The notes under the pieces were generated by a model that saw only the letters and a list, made by a program, of their open reading frames with translations, made no database searches and was not told the origin of the DNA. Shown here one piece after another: positions 19,257 to 28,226 of a stretch of DNA of 64,000 nucleotides. The position numbers and the translations under genes are program-made. Within the stretch, counting starts at the first letter, position 1; the number at the start of each line of letters is the position of its first letter. Source of the DNA: Citrobacter amalonaticus Y19 (lineage in GTDB: Bacteria > Pseudomonadota > Gammaproteobacteria > Enterobacterales > Enterobacteriaceae); NCBI RefSeq assembly GCF_000981805.1, contig NZ_CP011133.1, forward strand, positions 124,001 through 188,000. Reading direction: 5' to 3'.

Positions 19257-19581
19257 ATATCACTCATACTGAACTTTTTGACCACATAGAAAACAGAATG
19301 TTTTTAATCACATTACATATTAAGTAGATCCCTCTACCCAAATATTTCAAATAGTTCCAGTATGCACATCCATAAACTGGCATCCGCCAGAGCAGAGAAG
19401 GTGAAACGTTTATCATTCGTTCAACTCTATCAGCATGTCTGGCATTTTCAATAACAGATCTATTACTACCCCGATTTTAGGCTTAACAGAACCCATCATA
19501 AATACATGGTTAATTTTTTCTAATGTGTTTGCCTCCTATTTGTGCCAGGTCTTAATATTTTCTACTTGTGCGTCAATAACA
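19257..19581. other. Intergenic region upstream of the interrupted GntR gene
   Basis: About 325 AT-rich bases without a credible gene. They presumably hold the former promoter of the regulator. I see no strong hairpin or repeat. Confidence 0.4.
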
Positions 19582-20187
19582 TTAATCTTTGTGGATGTAT
19601 AGGTCAGGTTGCTCGGTCGGTGAATACGAAATATCTGAAATTAACCTTCCCTCAAAATCCCGCCAATCCCACTCTTTTTGAATATTCTCACCCATTAAAA
19701 CACGATCCATTCTTGGGAGTTGCCAATCCATATAAATCAGTAAGAGAGCCATTTCTTCTTTTTCATTAATAGTCATGCCCTGCCCAGATTTATAGGCTTC
19801 TTTTGTGAGTTGATAGATCTGAACAGAGTTTTCAATAATGTATTTAAATATTTTTTCTGCACAGCCGGAAATGGCAATTGATTTTTGCAAATTAACGTCA
19901 TTAACGAGTTTGCGTGTATCTATTTCCCAGTTCGTGTATAAATCAATCTCTGCGGTATACTGTTGATTTGTGTGTAAAGGAACACCGCCAAAGATTCGGC
20001 AGTAGAGTTCTACTGCATCGGCCTGTTCCAGGCAATTAGCCATGTAGGGAAAATCAGGCAACGTGGAATGAATCAATTGGAGGTAAGCTAACCTCTGAAC
20101 AACCTTTTCATATGGCTGGTCAGTTTCCACGCCATAGAACATGTCTTTATTGATGTCATAACGATGAGTGATCCTGATCTTCGCCAT
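19582..20187 (-). CDS. Hypothetical protein
   Basis: The 201-residue protein is soluble-looking and mildly acidic, rich in Tyr and Trp (IYMDWQLPRMDR, EWDWRDFEGR near the C terminus). There is no signal peptide, membrane segment or catalytic motif I recognise. It lies 10 bases downstream of a secreted-protein gene on the same strand, so the two are probably co-transcribed with the membrane-protein gene further upstream (20635-21390). Confidence 0.7.
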   Translation of the reverse strand: MAKIRITHRYDINKDMFYGVETDQPYEKVVQRLAYLQLIHSTLPDFPYMANCLEQADAVELYCRIFGGVPLHTNQQYTAEIDLYTNWEIDTRKLVNDVNLQKSIAISGCAEKIFKYIIENSVQIYQLTKEAYKSGQGMTINEKEEMALLLIYMDWQLPRMDRVLMGENIQKEWDWRDFEGRLISDISYSPTEQPDLYIHKD

Positions 20188-20197
20188 TGCTAGCCTC

Positions 20198-20620
20198 TTA
20201 ATTCAGATACTTGGTATCAGCGTCGTCCGCACGAGCGGCATTACCAGCTACTAACTGAGCGCATTTTGCAACGCGGACAGAGTTGCCAAGGTTGACCCTG
20301 TCGAATTCAGCCTTCAGCTGCTCATCAGGCTTAGCTTCGTTTACAGTTTCCAGAATCCGGCTAGCATACTCGCTACCCTTGGCTTGATTTCCTACCATCT
20401 TGCCCAGTACACGGCCAGCTTTGGATTTTGCTTCAGCCAGGCGTTCCTCGCCATTTTCGAGATAGTCCTTACATGCGATAACCGCAGCAACCTCGGAAGC
20501 ATGAACTTTCATCACGTCATTCAGTTCGTCACGAGATGGAGAGTTATCAGCTGATATTGCGAAACTTGATGCGTTAATTGCAAATAAACAAACAATCGTA
20601 TTTAAAATCATTTTTCTCAT
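20198..20620 (-). CDS. Hypothetical secreted protein
   Basis: The 140-residue protein has a clear signal peptide (MRKMILNTIVCLFAINASSFA, cleavage likely near SFA-ISA). The mature part is helical, with two Cys (IACKDYL, VAKCAQL) that could form a disulphide in the periplasm. It lies 14 bases downstream of a polytopic membrane protein gene and 10 bases upstream of the gene at 19582, forming a three-gene unit. Function is unknown. Confidence 0.75.
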   Translation of the reverse strand: MRKMILNTIVCLFAINASSFAISADNSPSRDELNDVMKVHASEVAAVIACKDYLENGEERLAEAKSKAGRVLGKMVGNQAKGSEYASRILETVNEAKPDEQLKAEFDRVNLGNSVRVAKCAQLVAGNAARADDADTKYLN

Positions 20621-20634
20621 GGCAGGTTTCCTTT

Positions 20635-21390
20635 TTATTGGTTACGAGGCAATGCTGCTTCAGACAGTTTGTAATTCAATATTGATAAGTAGGCCAGAGG
20701 TATAGTTGCTGCTGGTATTAACCATTCATACCTGAGCGATAAGTATGACCATGAAAGTAATACAACACCAGAGATAGCCGAAAATGCGAACAATGGCCCA
20801 ATATTCAAAAAGGTACTTTTACAAATGACGGGTATACTTTTCAATAGAGAGCCCTTACACCGCGTCACTGTTGGTATGAAGAAAACGAGCATTGGCGTAG
20901 CGATAAATACGCTCAAAGTTGCAAGGGCGTACATATTAAAATACAAAATGAGATTGGAGTAAGCCAGGCTAATGTTCGTGAATATGGGTTGTTGATTTAC
21001 GACATGGTTGGATTCTCCAGCAACCGCTGAGGCAATCATAAACTTAACCAACCACAAGATAACGATCATTAGTACCGTCAGGAATAACGCATAAACTAAC
21101 ACAACGATAAAGTTACGTAGTTCTTGCCAGATATTTAATCTTAGTTCTGAGCTTTGATATCGGCATAAGATAGCCGTAAGGTAGAGGGTTAGTACAACAG
21201 GCTGTAAGATAAAAAAGGCAAGCCCCTCCATTGTCACATTTTTCATGATGAGTGTGAGGAGCCCACCACCAGCAATTATCGGCAAAAATATTGCCAAAAG
21301 GCCTGGAAGAGATGCCAGCGCCTTCAGAGAGGACAACATTATTTGTTTGGTATCGTCGAAAGTTAATTTATTGAAAAGAAATGCTGACAT
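20635..21390 (-). CDS. Polytopic inner-membrane protein, unknown function
   Basis: The 251-residue protein has about six hydrophobic segments (for example LPGLLAIFLPIIAGGGLLTL, near 28-47, and FIVVLVYALFLTVLMIVILW, near 93-112). The short N-terminal segment (LTFDDTKQIMLSSLKALASL) looks amphipathic. It has the same size and general layout as the membrane protein at 37026-37751, so they may be distant paralogues. It is first in a three-gene unit preceded by a TTCGTCA element at 21507-21514. Confidence 0.75.
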   Translation of the reverse strand: MSAFLFNKLTFDDTKQIMLSSLKALASLPGLLAIFLPIIAGGGLLTLIMKNVTMEGLAFFILQPVVLTLYLTAILCRYQSSELRLNIWQELRNFIVVLVYALFLTVLMIVILWLVKFMIASAVAGESNHVVNQQPIFTNISLAYSNLILYFNMYALATLSVFIATPMLVFFIPTVTRCKGSLLKSIPVICKSTFLNIGPLFAFSAISGVVLLSWSYLSLRYEWLIPAATIPLAYLSILNYKLSEAALPRNQ

Positions 21391-21485
21391 TGTTTTTCCT
21401 CTTCATGTAGTTGGCTCAATTGTCGCATGTTGAAAAATTTGAATAGCAATTAACATCGACAAACTGATGGCGTTTTCTTCATCCC

Positions 21486-21514
21486 ATTTTCTCAGAACAG
21501 TTACGGGTGACGAA
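21486..21514 (-). promoter_or_regulatory. TTCGTCA-type promoter upstream of the 21390 operon
   Basis: GTGACGAA (plus strand, 21507-21514) places TCGTCA 16 bases from GAAAAT in the minus direction. It is one of at least ten such elements in the backbone. Confidence 0.5.
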
Positions 21515-21543
21515 TTAAACTCTGTCTGCTCTTCCCTTCCCCA

Positions 21544-23253
21544 CTATTCATGGGCATCTACTGAGAAAAGTTTTATGGATTCGCCGGTTCCTTCAAAGGC
21601 GTTGTCATAGCAACCCAGTATATTGATGTCGTAACCAGGCCCGGCTTCCCGGCTTAAAATATGCTCCTTTGCGCTTCCTGGCAGTATTGCTATCAAGCGT
21701 CCTCCCGGTTTCAGGAATCTCATCGCATGTTGGAAATGTGCAATCCAGCGTGTTTCGCTAAATGGAGGATTCATCAGAATTCTTTCAAACAATCCGGTAT
21801 TCTCAGGCTTAACCAATAGAAAATCATTAAGGGTGACGTTCCAGCGCAGGCCTGTAATTGCTACAGCTGCGGGGTGTATATCAAAACCGGTAACATCCAC
21901 CCCCTCTGGTAACCCTTTCAGTAGCGCACCAAGTCCGATACTCGGTTCCAGCAAGCGCATACCTGAAGCCACCATACATTCATCAATCGCTCGTTTCTGG
22001 AGTTCTCCGATCGTTGCATAGAACTGGTGCGTATAGCGGTCAGGGATAGAACCATGTAAGGCTAGTAGCTTGAATGCTTCAACCGGGCTAAAGTCAAAGT
22101 CATATACTTCTCTATATCTTCTGACAGCACCCAAAGACTCCCATATGCTCACCAGCTCTTTTTTCTCACTTACAGACTGATTGTCCCGCAGGATAAAAGT
22201 GTGCGGCCCCGGTGACTGGTGTTTGCCCGCGTTAAAATGGTCATTGGCATATGATACTAAGGAGTTAACAGCAGAGAATGATATCAACTGCGACCGATAT
22301 TCATTGATTTTTACAGTTCTTGCGGAGCTATGGCCGGTGGTGTGTCGGCGATCGAGAGGAATGCAGTCTGGCATTAAATGAGATAGTACCAGATTGAGAT
22401 TGTCACATGTTTCCTCCTCAATCAGGATATGCACGTTGCCGTTAATAAACCCCTTCACTTTAAGACTATCGTTATCAATACTGACCCATTCGCCAGGGTT
22501 ACTCATCATGTACTCTTTGACCGCAGTAGAATTCACATCCTCAGCACCACTACGCCCATACATCAGTCCAATAACCTTACGCAGGTCATTAAAATAGTTG
22601 AGATAGTTATAGGATCTGCGGTTATCTCTGCTTGGTAAGCAGTTGGCTATGATGAGTTTGTTGCTGAAGCCCTGGGCCCGGTTAGTCTTATGCATAGCGG
22701 AGAGCTTTTGAAAAACACCATGAACCATCTGGGCGAAGTAGTCTTTTTTCTCTTCATTCAATGCGAACGCGGTAGAAAATATACTTTCTTCGTTGAAGGT
22801 AACAGGCTTAAGCTTTTCAAAATTTGATTCTGATGATTTTCGCCATGCCCTTAAACTTTTGTTCCATTCATCGTATCTTGCGGTGGGCATAAATGGTTTT
22901 ACGCCGGTCAGATTGAGCAGCTTTTGCCAGTACTTTTCATCGAGGGCACAGCGGGCCCGTTCCATACAGAACAAATGCTCTACAGCCAGCGTATACTTGA
23001 TCGAATTGTCACAAGAATCACAGAACATTCGCCATGATTCATCATGCCGGTTCCGCATAACTGCATCATACATGGCCTGCATGTGCTTTAGTGTTGTGTT
23101 GTATTCCACCAGCAGATCGCGCATGGCATTTAGTTTTTGAAAGCCGTCATGTCCAATGAGGCCACTTTGGCCGTCTACGGGATTGGCATAAAGGCTGAGG
23201 ACGTCTGATTCATTTTCATAGTTATTCGCTAATACTGCTGTCGGTAGGCTCAT
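21544..23253 (-). CDS. Class I SAM-dependent methyltransferase with large unknown N-terminal region
   Basis: The 569-residue protein has a C-terminal third with a Rossmann-type methyltransferase: LEPSIGLGALLKGL (SAM loop, near 440), FDIHPAAVAITG (acidic strand end, near 462) and LMNPPFSE (NPPF catalytic motif of N6-adenine methylases, near 490). The first ~400 residues match nothing I recognise. ATG 23253 is chosen because GGAG lies 7 bases upstream; a longer frame begins at 23307. Likely a DNA adenine methyltransferase, possibly anti-restriction, but this is inference. Confidence 0.8.
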   Translation of the reverse strand: MSLPTAVLANNYENESDVLSLYANPVDGQSGLIGHDGFQKLNAMRDLLVEYNTTLKHMQAMYDAVMRNRHDESWRMFCDSCDNSIKYTLAVEHLFCMERARCALDEKYWQKLLNLTGVKPFMPTARYDEWNKSLRAWRKSSESNFEKLKPVTFNEESIFSTAFALNEEKKDYFAQMVHGVFQKLSAMHKTNRAQGFSNKLIIANCLPSRDNRRSYNYLNYFNDLRKVIGLMYGRSGAEDVNSTAVKEYMMSNPGEWVSIDNDSLKVKGFINGNVHILIEEETCDNLNLVLSHLMPDCIPLDRRHTTGHSSARTVKINEYRSQLISFSAVNSLVSYANDHFNAGKHQSPGPHTFILRDNQSVSEKKELVSIWESLGAVRRYREVYDFDFSPVEAFKLLALHGSIPDRYTHQFYATIGELQKRAIDECMVASGMRLLEPSIGLGALLKGLPEGVDVTGFDIHPAAVAITGLRWNVTLNDFLLVKPENTGLFERILMNPPFSETRWIAHFQHAMRFLKPGGRLIAILPGSAKEHILSREAGPGYDINILGCYDNAFEGTGESIKLFSVDAHE

Positions 23254-23274
23254 CAGATTTCTCCAAATAGAGAA

Positions 23275-23303
23275 ATTATGAGACAGGTATGGCAGGTGAC
23301 GAA
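23275..23303 (-). promoter_or_regulatory. TTCGTCA-type promoter of the methyltransferase gene
   Basis: TCGTCA (23297-23302 on the minus strand) is separated by 16 bases from CATAAT (23275-23280), a five-of-six match to the sigma-70 -10 box, 22 bases before the start codon. Confidence 0.6.
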
Positions 23304-23371
23304 GCAAATCGACGAACTACATAAGCCGGGACATTGGGGATACCGTGAGGCACAGAATTGACCGTAAGCCC

Positions 23372-23399
23372 AAAAAAAAGAGACCCCAGTAAGGGGTCT
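23372..23399 (-). terminator. Intrinsic terminator of the 24029-23445 gene
   Basis: Stem AGACCCC/GGGGTCT with a 5-base loop is followed by eight T residues in the minus direction, 45 bases beyond the stop at 23445. Confidence 0.9.
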
Positions 23400-23444
23400 T
23401 AAATGAGGTATATATAACTATCAGATCACAGAGCCCGTAACAGA

Positions 23445-24029
23445 CTACTCAACGTCCTGAATTTCAGGAAGCTTCAACCCTTTCGGATAGAAGATTGTAT
23501 GAACAGTCAGGTCAGCCAGGAACGTAGATTTGATAATTAATTTTATTATAGGGTTAATACTATCCCAAGAATCGGGCGAATTCCAGATAGTGGCATCACA
23601 CCTTTCGTGATACTGGTTAACGCCAGAAACATGGCCAGCCGTGCAGCGAATTGGATCGGTTGATTCATGCTCGCATTTAGGGCAAATATAGCGCCGCAGC
23701 CGATGTTCACCTAAATCCATGTCAAAATCGTGAGGGGTTTCCCAGCAATGAACGTTTTCAAGCTCAGGTAGCCTGGAAGGAGTGTAAAAAGCCCACGGTA
23801 CTTCCGTACCTCGCAGCACTTCAAGTGCGTGTATCACCCGCTCAGGTTCGATTTCAAGCACGTCACTGTATGCTTCTATTCGATCACGTAACAGGCTGGC
23901 CATTACAGAGATGGTATGAATATCGATACCGGCTGCTTGAGCGTCCCTTTCCAGTTGCTCAATAACGACATCAATACTTGCTGGTGGTGCAGATATAAAT
24001 AACTGCGTTGCGGCTTCTTGACGTGACAT
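23445..24029 (-). CDS. Hypothetical protein with a zinc-ribbon-like region
   Basis: The 194-residue protein has a helical N-terminal half and a Cys/His cluster near residues 115-140 (CPKCEHES, CTAGHVSG, HERC) that could bind zinc. No known family is recognised. It is the last gene before a strong terminator and lies 50 bases after the gene at 24080. Confidence 0.7.
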   Translation of the reverse strand: MSRQEAATQLFISAPPASIDVVIEQLERDAQAAGIDIHTISVMASLLRDRIEAYSDVLEIEPERVIHALEVLRGTEVPWAFYTPSRLPELENVHCWETPHDFDMDLGEHRLRRYICPKCEHESTDPIRCTAGHVSGVNQYHERCDATIWNSPDSWDSINPIIKLIIKSTFLADLTVHTIFYPKGLKLPEIQDVE

Positions 24030-24079
24030 ATACGAGGTTCCTTCGGTTACCGGTGACAGTAACCGATATTTTCCCCCCG

Positions 24080-24520
24080 CTACAGCTGGTCACGAATTTT
24101 TTCAGCTTGTACATCGGATACCAGAACACAATCACCTGTTGCAGAATTACAAACGTAATATTTTCCGTCCTGATGCTGCTGTAATTTCAGGTTTGTACCA
24201 GGAAGTGACACTGTAACGCCACTCGCTTCAAACTGGCCTTTGCTGGTGGTGAAAAAGTTGTTTTTTGCGAGGGTTCCGGCTTTTAAATCCACCCCACTGA
24301 TCACTTCGCCCAGATCCCATTCGTTCATTACTGAGCGTTGTTTATGGATCAAGGAGCCAAGGCAGACAAACACCACGACACTGATTGCAGCAAGGCCCAT
24401 AAGGTTTTTAAACGAGTGGTGGGATTTCAGGTCAAGTGTCCTCGCTTCTTCCAGCTGCTCAGACGTTAACTGGACAGCTCGATTGTTACGCGAAGGTCGT
24501 TTACGTTGGTTAGCAGTCAT
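24080..24520 (-). CDS. Hypothetical single-pass membrane protein
   Basis: The 146-residue protein has a basic N-terminal region and one transmembrane helix (LMGLAAISVVVFVCLGSLI, near 40-58), with a C-terminal domain probably outside the membrane. That domain carries a CNSATGDCVLV pair of cysteines. It overlaps the end of the upstream gene by 11 bases. Function is unknown. Confidence 0.7.
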   Translation of the reverse strand: MTANQRKRPSRNNRAVQLTSEQLEEARTLDLKSHHSFKNLMGLAAISVVVFVCLGSLIHKQRSVMNEWDLGEVISGVDLKAGTLAKNNFFTTSKGQFEASGVTVSLPGTNLKLQQHQDGKYYVCNSATGDCVLVSDVQAEKIRDQL

Positions 24521-24992
24521 GGTTCACCTCAGTTTGAAGGAGAGATAATTTTAAACCAGCCAGTATATAAGCGATCTGTATTGGGTGAAGCGAATCATCT
24601 ATGCTCATGGCCAGTCTACCCTTCTGATTGGTATCATCGGCTTTGCTGCCTCGGTACTGGAATCCGTATCTCTTCCTGGCAAGTTCCAGGCCAGCCAGCA
24701 TGTGTTGGACTTGCTGTAAGGATAATGAATCAATTTGCAGAGACATGAGCCTGTTTTTCTGTTGACACAGACCAAAGTTCTCCCTCGACTCGAAATCGTC
24801 GGGGTAAGAGTGTAATAGCCCATCAACCGAGCAGGCATTCAGCTTATCGAATTCACGCTCAATACCCTCGACCGAGAAATATCTGTCTCGAACGGACTCG
24901 ACTCTACATTTGCTGAACTGTCCATTTTGCGTGGCAATAAATATGGTTGCGCCTTCGGTCAGGTCTCCAGTCCAGTTAGTATGATTAGTCAT
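24510..24992 (-). CDS. Hypothetical protein
   Basis: The 160-residue protein has an N-terminal part (TEGATIFIATQNGQFSKCRV) that looks like a small beta-barrel. The C-terminal half contains two similar segments, LSLQQVQHMLAGLELARKR and LHPIQIAYILAGLKLSLLQ, an internal duplication of about 20 residues. It overlaps the next gene by 11 bases. No family recognised. Confidence 0.65.
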   Translation of the reverse strand: MTNHTNWTGDLTEGATIFIATQNGQFSKCRVESVRDRYFSVEGIEREFDKLNACSVDGLLHSYPDDFESRENFGLCQQKNRLMSLQIDSLSLQQVQHMLAGLELARKRYGFQYRGSKADDTNQKGRLAMSIDDSLHPIQIAYILAGLKLSLLQTEVNHDC

Positions 24993-25089
24993 ATGCGCTC
25001 CGTAATGGGCCTACTAAACAATATTATCACGGCTGACAATTTGTCGAAGCAGTTGGCGATACGCGCCATGATAATGTTAAATTAATCGT

Positions 25090-25518
25090 TTATTCGATAG
25101 CACGAGTTTTCTCTGAATACTGTTCAAACCAGAAAACAATGGGTTTCTCTACGACGCTTATCTGGCCGAATCTTTCTGCCGTTCTGAAATTCATACTACT
25201 CTTCCGCGCCCTTTCAACCTGTAGACTTATTTGTTTGCGGAACATTTCCAGTGAATATGTTGTTTTGAGCAGGTTGCAGGGCGCACAGGCTGGGAAGAGA
25301 TTTTCTATGCAGTTAGCACTTTCATTAAACACTTCACCGGTAGCCTTAAGCTTAAATTTCCCTCTGGCCGCAGCTTGCATATCCTGGACGGATTTCCTTA
25401 GCACAGGTTCTACGTGATCAGCGTGCCAACCTTTATCTTTCAGAACCTCGCCACAATATGCACATCGACCACCAAATTTAGCCCTCAGTACTATTCTTTG
25501 TTTTTTTGACAGAGACAT
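25090..25518 (-). CDS. HNH endonuclease family protein
   Basis: The 142-residue protein contains a canonical HNH/zinc motif: CAYCGEVLKDKGWHADHVEPV (first CxxC and the DH pair, near residues 19-39), then NLFPACAPCNLLK (Asn and second CxxC, near 93-105). HNH proteins cut or nick DNA. It sits 18 bases after the gene at 25537, in a run with Dam and RdgC, suggesting a DNA-processing or defence role. The short length leaves no room for a second domain. Confidence 0.85.
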   Translation of the reverse strand: MSLSKKQRIVLRAKFGGRCAYCGEVLKDKGWHADHVEPVLRKSVQDMQAAARGKFKLKATGEVFNESANCIENLFPACAPCNLLKTTYSLEMFRKQISLQVERARKSSMNFRTAERFGQISVVEKPIVFWFEQYSEKTRAIE

Positions 25519-25536
25519 AATAAATTCCTTCTGGAA

Positions 25537-26139
25537 CTAAGAGAATCGGCCATCGTCTATTGATTCCGCGATGTTAACTGCCAGGGCATTATCGTCCAGG
25601 CCTGACAACGTTTCATAGCGAAAGACAGGAATGTGAGTTCTTTTAAAAAGGGCAATAATGAACTCTCCTTCAGGCTGAGCGCTGATAGCATCTTCATTGA
25701 TCATTGCTAGCACTAGTTCCCCGGTATGCGCATCGGAGAGAACAAAATCGAACACGAATTCATCTGCGTACTGTTGGGCCTGAAGTACGTCAACCGGGGC
25801 AACCGGCTCATCTTCGAGCTCCAGTTCAACTAAGTCCCGGGCAAGCACCTGGGGCGCGATAATGTACTGGCCACTGAACACCGCACTCAAGCGAACATAA
25901 AGATCCATAAGGACTTTTGGCAATATCGTGTTTTTTTTGATGAAGTATTCACTCAACCCATCAAGTGCGGCGTTCTCGTCGGCATCGGCATTTATATCTG
26001 CCTGCTGATCATGCTCGTCCAATGGTTGCTGAGTTTGTTTTTGTTCTCGTTTTGTTCGACCCGCATAGATAAGAATGAATGCAGCAAAACAAAGAAATAT
26101 CAGAACTATTGCGAGAGCGACTATATATTTTAGAGTCAT
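25537..26139 (-). CDS. Membrane-anchored hypothetical protein (possible DUF2726-like domain)
   Basis: The 200-residue protein has an N-terminal transmembrane helix (IVALAIVLIFLCFAAFILIY, residues 5-24), an acidic linker, then an alpha/beta domain. Its segments FVFDFVLSDAHTGELVLAM and HIPVFRYE recall DUF2726, a nuclease-like fold; the similarity is only by eye. Its ATG overlaps the stop of the upstream gene (ATGA). Confidence 0.6.
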   Translation of the reverse strand: MTLKYIVALAIVLIFLCFAAFILIYAGRTKREQKQTQQPLDEHDQQADINADADENAALDGLSEYFIKKNTILPKVLMDLYVRLSAVFSGQYIIAPQVLARDLVELELEDEPVAPVDVLQAQQYADEFVFDFVLSDAHTGELVLAMINEDAISAQPEGEFIIALFKRTHIPVFRYETLSGLDDNALAVNIAESIDDGRFS

Positions 26140-27014
26140 GTGCGAAGTCCTATAGTCTGGAGATACTCTGGCTCTTTGAATTTCATATTTTCTGGAATGC
26201 GCCTCATCACTTTTCTGATGTATGGTTTTTCAGTTGTCTTCAGTGTTTCTAATTGAGATTGATATTCCTTAGTTCTCAAATCATGCACTTCACCCAGTTG
26301 GCCTAATAACTTCTGTAGTTTCTTTAAGGCTTTACTGCACTGCTCTTCGGCATTATCCAGTTTTGAAACATTGAACCAGGAGAGAATATCGATAGCAGGA
26401 TTTAAAGTAAGATCAACTATCAGATCAAGCGTGTCATCAGGTAAGCAAACATCAATGGATGATTTCAGGTCAGGCATTTCATCGGCTAATTGCTTAAGCG
26501 CACTCATAGCTTTCTTTAACGAGCTGCTGGCGGAAGATGTGTCCATTGCAGAAAATACAGATACGACTTTATTGGTAGTAAACATATCCAGTAATTCAAG
26601 CGAGGAAGCGCTATTACAATCGTTTCTTGCTGTTTTCAATTTTTCGCGGGCATTTTCCGCAAGTTTGAGTAATCTGCCTGATTCTTTATATTTTATCTGA
26701 GCCTCTTTCCAGCAAGTGACTTGATGCTGGTAGAGTTCGCCATCTGGTGAGTTCATAATTTCTTGAAGCGAAGACATGACTACGTATTGAAGAGAGATAT
26801 CCCTGCATTTAGCTAGTAGCTGGTTAAGATGCAATTCACATTCGTTCAATTTTTTTTGCGCCGGTGTCTTAATGAAGAGGCCAATAAATAGTGCCCACAA
26901 TGAAGACTGTCGCTCTCTTGTTTCTTTAACCAGACCTTTAACTGCCAGAGCACGGGCACTGTTAGCATTTTCAACCTGGCTTGATAATTCTTCGAGTTCT
27001 GTAGTAGTAATCAT
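26136..27014 (-). CDS. Hypothetical coiled-coil protein
   Basis: The 292-residue protein is highly helical with charged heptad-like stretches throughout, for example residues 1-30 and 225-260. A short hydrophobic patch (LWALFIGLFI, near 39-48) may be membrane-interacting. No family recognised. It overlaps the downstream membrane protein by 4 bases and follows rdgC by 11, so it belongs to the dam-rdgC operon. Confidence 0.7.
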   Translation of the reverse strand: MITTTELEELSSQVENANSARALAVKGLVKETRERQSSLWALFIGLFIKTPAQKKLNECELHLNQLLAKCRDISLQYVVMSSLQEIMNSPDGELYQHQVTCWKEAQIKYKESGRLLKLAENAREKLKTARNDCNSASSLELLDMFTTNKVVSVFSAMDTSSASSSLKKAMSALKQLADEMPDLKSSIDVCLPDDTLDLIVDLTLNPAIDILSWFNVSKLDNAEEQCSKALKKLQKLLGQLGEVHDLRTKEYQSQLETLKTTEKPYIRKVMRRIPENMKFKEPEYLQTIGLRT

Positions 27015-27025
27015 CGCTCACCCCT

Positions 27026-28009
27026 TTAATGGAAGGTATTTTCTGGTTGTTTGGCCTCGCCCCCGACAGCTGGTTGTTCGTCTGACGGCGTTGTAATGAG
27101 TCCCGGGCTTTCACCACCGAGGGCTTTTATCATTGCGTCCAGAACCTCCATCACAACAGAGGTAAACAAAACGAAATCAGCATCAAATCTTTGGGCGTGA
27201 TCTTCTGGTGAAATATCATCGTTCTGTTCAATAAGTTCTTCCGTAAAGGTCAGTCGCGAAAAGATGAAATTGTCATTCAGGATAAAAAACATCTGGTTCA
27301 TCCAGCCCAGTGCAACTTTTGTGACAAGCTTTCCGGCCTCGATATGATGAGCAATTTCATCGCATATCAAATCCTGTCGTTTTGTTGTAACGACTCCCCC
27401 GTTTTCGAGCACATCTTTGAGAGTTGCTTCGTCGCATAAAGCCAGGCCAGGCGGTAGGCTTCCTGTTTTGACCCACTCTGTTAACGTCAGTTCTACCGGT
27501 GTTTCCAGCGTGAATGGGATAATAGGCAGTGAGCCAATAGTTTTACGCAGCAATGCTGTTACATCATCTGCTTTCTTATGGCTGGTGGTTTCAACAAGCA
27601 GCAGACGTGATTTAGTATCCACCCAAATGTTTGTTGTGCTGTATTTGCTGAAAGCCTTTGGTATGAGCTCAGCGAGGACTGCATCGTTGACGGCCTGGAT
27701 CTCCATTTTCTTTAGCCTGCGGTTTTGCTCTTTCTCCAGTTTCTGAACCCGGGTTCGCACGATTTCTTTGATTGACGCGGGAGGAAGTATTTTCGATTCG
27801 TGCTTAACAGTCAGAAGAATGAGATTATTTGACTCATGCTTTAACAGCTCGACATCTTCACCCAATGGCGGGATCCATCCCGACCGTGCCATATCATTAG
27901 GCCCGCAGGGAGTGTATTTCAACTCGTTTAACTGCTCATCCAGCTTGTCTAATTCCAGTGCTTTTTGGATGCGGTAAACTACAAGGCTTTTGGGTTTAAA
28001 TTGGCTCAT
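27026..28009 (-). CDS. rdgC: Recombination-associated protein RdgC homologue
   Basis: The 327-residue protein is clearly homologous to chromosomal RdgC (about 303 residues). Shared segments include YTPCGPNDMARSGWIPPLG, KILPPASIKE, TLTEWVKTGSLP, IAHHIEAGKLVTKVAL and HAQRFDADFVLFT. RdgC forms a ring around double-stranded DNA and restrains RecA. The start at 28009 (MSQFKPKSLVVYRI) aligns with family starts and overlaps the upstream gene by 14 bases; a longer frame exists. An extra C-terminal tail of about 20 residues is polar. Confidence 0.93.
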   Translation of the reverse strand: MSQFKPKSLVVYRIQKALELDKLDEQLNELKYTPCGPNDMARSGWIPPLGEDVELLKHESNNLILLTVKHESKILPPASIKEIVRTRVQKLEKEQNRRLKKMEIQAVNDAVLAELIPKAFSKYSTTNIWVDTKSRLLLVETTSHKKADDVTALLRKTIGSLPIIPFTLETPVELTLTEWVKTGSLPPGLALCDEATLKDVLENGGVVTTKRQDLICDEIAHHIEAGKLVTKVALGWMNQMFFILNDNFIFSRLTFTEELIEQNDDISPEDHAQRFDADFVLFTSVVMEVLDAMIKALGGESPGLITTPSDEQPAVGGEAKQPENTFH

Positions 28010-28226
28010 CGTGGCCCTCAGCTGTTGCTTGATTAATTTTAATAAGGTCAGAGACACGCTCGCGGATCACGACGCACTCCCAGTAAGTCAGAGGCTTTGA
28101 GCTCAGCGCTTCTTTAAACTGCGCAACGGCTATATCTGGTGTAATCCGATATTGTTCGGCGATATCCTGACAAAATTTCTCAGTCTGCGGGTTATGCAGC
28201 TTTTCAGAACAATGGAACCGTTTCAT
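27996..28226 (-). CDS. Small hypothetical protein between dam and rdgC
   Basis: The 76-residue protein overlaps the dam stop (ATGA) and the rdgC start (14 bases), so it is tightly coupled to both. It is mostly helical with no recognised motif. Coding is supported by the overlaps rather than by homology. Confidence 0.65.
   Translation of the reverse strand: MKRFHCSEKLHNPQTEKFCQDIAEQYRITPDIAVAQFKEALSSKPLTYWECVVIRERVSDLIKINQATAEGHDEPI

Noticed and set aside
27384..27391. GTTGTAAC Ter-like core in rdgC
   Set aside because: Only the core and following GA match; it is in coding sequence of a conserved protein.
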